A program made the position numbers and the translations under genes. 64,000 nucleotides of DNA from Nemertoderma westbladi (Eukaryota > Xenacoelomorpha > Nemertodermatida > Nemertodermatidae), in NCBI GenBank assembly GCA_032718475.1, contig JAUCBJ010004813.1, positions 1 to 64,000 of the forward strand. Reading direction: 5' to 3'. Numbering within the stretch: the first letter of the stretch is position 1; every line of letters begins with the position of its first letter. Positions 63,730 through 64,000 of this stretch are shown here, in pieces. Below the pieces are notes generated by a model, which was not told where the DNA came from, did not search any database, and worked only from the letters and a program-made list of their open reading frames with translations.

Positions 63730-64000
63730 AAATGCAGCTGCAATGCAGCATGCCGATCCTAGTAGTAGTAGTTTAATTACCTATAAACATTAAACGCTAC
63801 CGATTTCAATGCTAGCTAGCGATTTTGCAAGTTAGCTAATTATTTTTTGAAAAAGCAACTTCAAGAACAAGCTACTACAAAAAAATAGCGTTTATGGGTA
63901 CACATACTATCTAATATTTTTTTACTAGCTATTTTTAAGCAGTTTTTTTTTGCATATGACAATGTTCTAGAACATATCCCGCGGCAAAAAAATATATTAA
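63730..64000. other. Terminal interval
   Basis: AT-rich with short TAGCTAGC/AGTAGTAG repeats; probably the 3' UTR of the LINE fragment. No gene is seen. Confidence 0.35.

Overview
This is a stretch of AT-rich animal genomic DNA, probably from a marine invertebrate. One host gene, spliced and without operon structure, sits among many transposable elements. Signs of a eukaryote are GT-AG introns, LTR and non-LTR retrotransposons, hAT, TA-target and pogo-type DNA elements, tRNA-derived SINEs and satellites. Non-coding DNA is rich in the words AGGCCT and ACCGGT, and BEL/Pao and Ty3 families are present; this would fit an invertebrate deuterostome, but that placement is a guess.

Layout. 1-1.26 kb: a TA-flanked inverted-repeat element. 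1.57-5.64 kb: a Ty3/gypsy (CsRN1-like) retrotransposon with two LTRs that read as identical and a deletion in integrase. 6.5-7.4 kb: a decayed pogo/CENP-B-type transposase. 9.1-15.5 kb (minus): a nearly full-length CR1/L2-type LINE, broken by an 813-bp hAT-like MITE with a perfect 8-bp target duplication and carrying a 30-bp GC-rich VNTR. 16.0-30.6 kb (plus): two large 3' exons of an SR-related, CTD-associated gene (PHRF1/SCAF1/SCAF11 type). Almost the whole 10.5-kb intron between them is a 32-bp tandem repeat that starts at the authentic 5' splice site, and most monomers carry a copy of that donor. 31-36 kb: gene-poor, with a SINE. 36.1-59.5 kb: nested retrotransposons. An old minus-strand BEL/Pao element is split by a young 17.5-kb plus-strand BEL/Pao element (1.18-kb LTRs, 5-bp target duplication CGAAT) and also by a minus-strand gag-only LTR element. 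60.3-61.05 kb: a 21-bp satellite. 61.45 kb: a short exon encoding a signal peptide, probably exon 1 of a secreted-protein gene. 62.6-63.3 kb: a foldback element. 63.5-63.7 kb: the 3' end of another LINE.

Main points of interest. (1) The intron array of roughly 320 monomers, most with a consensus donor; if splicing used any later donor, the first retained monomer would put a stop codon right after the exon. (2) The young BEL/Pao element is about twice the usual size for its family. Besides an intact 2717-residue Gag-Pol it carries two extra plus-strand ORFs (125 aa, and 591 aa with zinc knuckles) at the position where some retroelements have env. Six donor-like GTAAGT/GTGAGT sites, all in phase 0, lie inside its Gag-Pol frame.

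Everything here comes from reading the sequence. Family names rest on motifs and layout, not on database searches.
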